Shown here piece by piece: positions 14,378 through 15,426 of a stretch of DNA of 15,426 bases. Source of the DNA: Methanobacteriota archaeon (GTDB lineage Archaea; Thermoplasmatota; Poseidoniia; MGIII; CG-Epi1); the NCBI GenBank assembly GCA_029977605.1, contig JAPOKN010000025.1, positions 1-15,426 of the forward strand. The letters are read 5' to 3'. A model generated the notes under the pieces. The model saw nothing but the letters and a program-made list of their open reading frames with translations. It was not told the origin of the DNA and did not search any database. Within the stretch, counting starts at the first letter, position 1, and every line of letters begins with the position of its first letter. Made by a program: the position numbers and the translations under genes.

Positions 14378-15426
14378 CTAGCTCCTTTTGGCTTTTCTTG
14401 AACGTTTGTCAGTTGTAACCTTTCCTTCCTTTTTCTTTTCAGCTTCTGTGGCAATACCTACTGCTTTGTACAAGCCCCCCCATACGACACCGTAGAGGAT
14501 CCCCATCATAAATATCATTGCGAAAAAGTCTACAAATGGGTTACCAAATCCAATTATATCATCAACAAACACAGATATAGGTTCAGCTTCTCCGTATCCA
14601 GTAAATACAAATCCTCCACCGAAAGCATTTGCTAATCTTGAATCTTGTCCTACTGCGTAAAATTGAACATCCATAGAGTCTTCAGTTTCAGGAATTTCAG
14701 CTTGATATACAGAATTTCTTATTACAACACCTCCAGAGTTATTGCTATTAGAGTAATCTCTAACATCACATCCACTTACGCATGACATTAGTACTTCATT
14801 CCATATGTTGTCAGGCATCTTTTCATTTCTATATTTCAATTTTAATGAATCTTTTAGCAAGTACTGTGTATTTTCAACACTAACTTTGACAAGGATATCA
14901 TCGTTTGAATAAATTTTATCTTCATCAAATTCCACGTTGGAATCTGTACCAAATCCGACTTTTTCAGCATCTTTGTTAGATAAAATTGTTAGCTTTGGCA
15001 TCATTGTTTGATCAGGTGAATTAATAGTATCAATTCCTAAATTTCCTGTATCGGATGTAATCATTTGACCTATTCTTGCTCTTTGAGATTCATCCAAGAA
15101 GTAAATATTCGTTAGTAAATGCATCCTTACTGTTGGTCTAATAAGCAACGGATCTGCGTGAAATCCACTTTCTAAACCACCTTGGCTACCACATTGATTC
15201 AGTTCAACAGTATAGGAGAAAGAACCTTGCATTCCATATAGATAATCGTTGATATCTCCAGATACCTTGTAACCACCCTGATCTTTCCAGTTACCGTAGC
15301 CAGTAACATCCATTAACGGTTTGACCTGATTCTCCATATACAGTTCATGAGGTGGATCTTGATCTTTGTAACCCCATGGCCAGATGTAAAGAGCAGAGCA
15401 TGAATGATATGAAACAGAATTCATAA
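14378..15426 (-). CDS. Membrane-anchored M14 zinc carboxypeptidase, C-terminal part (5' end outside window)
   Basis: The first visible residues already lie inside the peptidase M14 domain, so the ATG at 15424 is an internal methionine and the gene continues beyond the window. Numbered from that Met, HSCSALYIWPWGY (7-19) is the block that in carboxypeptidase A carries the third zinc ligand (His196). SGDINDYLYG (55-64) aligns with the SGSSIDWSYN segment, with Y63 at Tyr248. FSYTVELNQ (69-77) supplies the general base, E74 (Glu270). The N-terminal HxxE zinc motif is outside. Then come ~200 residues of β-rich sequence (~80-290), a membrane helix (~297-319, FFAMIFMMGILYGVVWGGLY) and a lysine/arginine-rich cytoplasmic tail. 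This predicts a peptidase exposed outside and anchored at its C-terminus. The NSS symporter follows in the same operon, suggesting release and capture of amino acids. Confidence 0.85.
   Translation of the reverse strand, partial: MNSVSYHSCSALYIWPWGYKDQDPPHELYMENQVKPLMDVTGYGNWKDQGGYKVSGDINDYLYGMQGSFSYTVELNQCGSQGGLESGFHADPLLIRPTVRMHLLTNIYFLDESQRARIGQMITSDTGNLGIDTINSPDQTMMPKLTILSNKDAEKVGFGTDSNVEFDEDKIYSNDDILVKVSVENTQYLLKDSLKLKYRNEKMPDNIWNEVLMSCVSGCDVRDYSNSNNSGGVVIRNSVYQAEIPETEDSMDVQFYAVGQDSRLANAFGGGFVFTGYGEAEPISVFVDDIIGFGNPFVDFFAMIFMMGILYGVVWGGLYKAVGIATEAEKKKEGKVTTDKRSRKAKRS
14382..14387 (-). promoter_or_regulatory. Ribosome-binding site for the NSS symporter
   Basis: AAGGAG on the minus strand lies in the last codons of the carboxypeptidase gene, 6 bases before the symporter ATG. 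It supports that start and operon coupling. Confidence 0.7.

Noticed and set aside
13045..14418. Plus-strand open frames opposite the symporter gene.
   Set aside because: The minus-strand frame encodes a full-length NSS protein with all signature motifs; the opposite frames are shadows.

Overview
The window looks like AT-rich archaeal chromosome, most likely from a marine planktonic euryarchaeon of the Marine Group II/III type (Candidatus Poseidoniia). That placement is inferred. The supporting signs are several genes with a TATA-like box 25-27 bases before an ATG or GTG start and no ribosome-binding site (leaderless archaeal promoters), GGAGG-type sites inside operons, very tight gene packing, a DnaK lacking the insert typical of Gram-negative bacteria, and gene content centred on taking up peptides and amino acids. 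I saw no tRNA, rRNA, CRISPR, phage gene or insertion sequence. The longest stretch without a gene is about 136 bases.

Layout. Bases 1-5621 (+) hold a branched-chain amino acid (LIV/HAAT-type) ABC importer: the end of a substrate-binding protein (livK-like), a 136-base structured gap, one 1166-residue protein that fuses the LivH- and LivM-type permeases around a TM2-like membrane segment, then livG and livF. The same strand continues at close spacing with an EamA/DMT transporter and a GufA-type ZIP metal transporter. Bases 7375-9032 (-) carry msrA and a class I/II PLP aminotransferase, tail-to-tail with the ZIP gene. Bases 9104-12834 (+) carry a two-helix membrane protein of unknown function, grpE-dnaK, and an unknown protein with an Ig-like region, a zinc ribbon and a SHOCT-like end. 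Bases 12837-15426 (-) carry a neurotransmitter:sodium symporter and, upstream of it, the end of a membrane-anchored M14 zinc carboxypeptidase that runs off the window.

How the genes fit together. The peptidase would release amino acids outside the cell. The NSS symporter and the Liv importer would bring them in, and the aminotransferase would feed them into metabolism. MsrA, GrpE and DnaK are protein-repair and folding functions.

Most of the region is ordinary housekeeping and nutrient uptake. The most interesting signal is not a protein. Between livK and the fused permease gene, two long complementary segments (12 bp and 14 bp, each with one G-U pair) interleave in pseudoknot order across the permease start codon, directly after a stable hairpin with a cUUCGg tetraloop. 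This is a candidate RNA control element setting permease output relative to binding protein. Other points of interest are the LivH/TM2-like/LivM fusion and three alternating AGGTT half-sites at the predicted grpE-dnaK transcription start.
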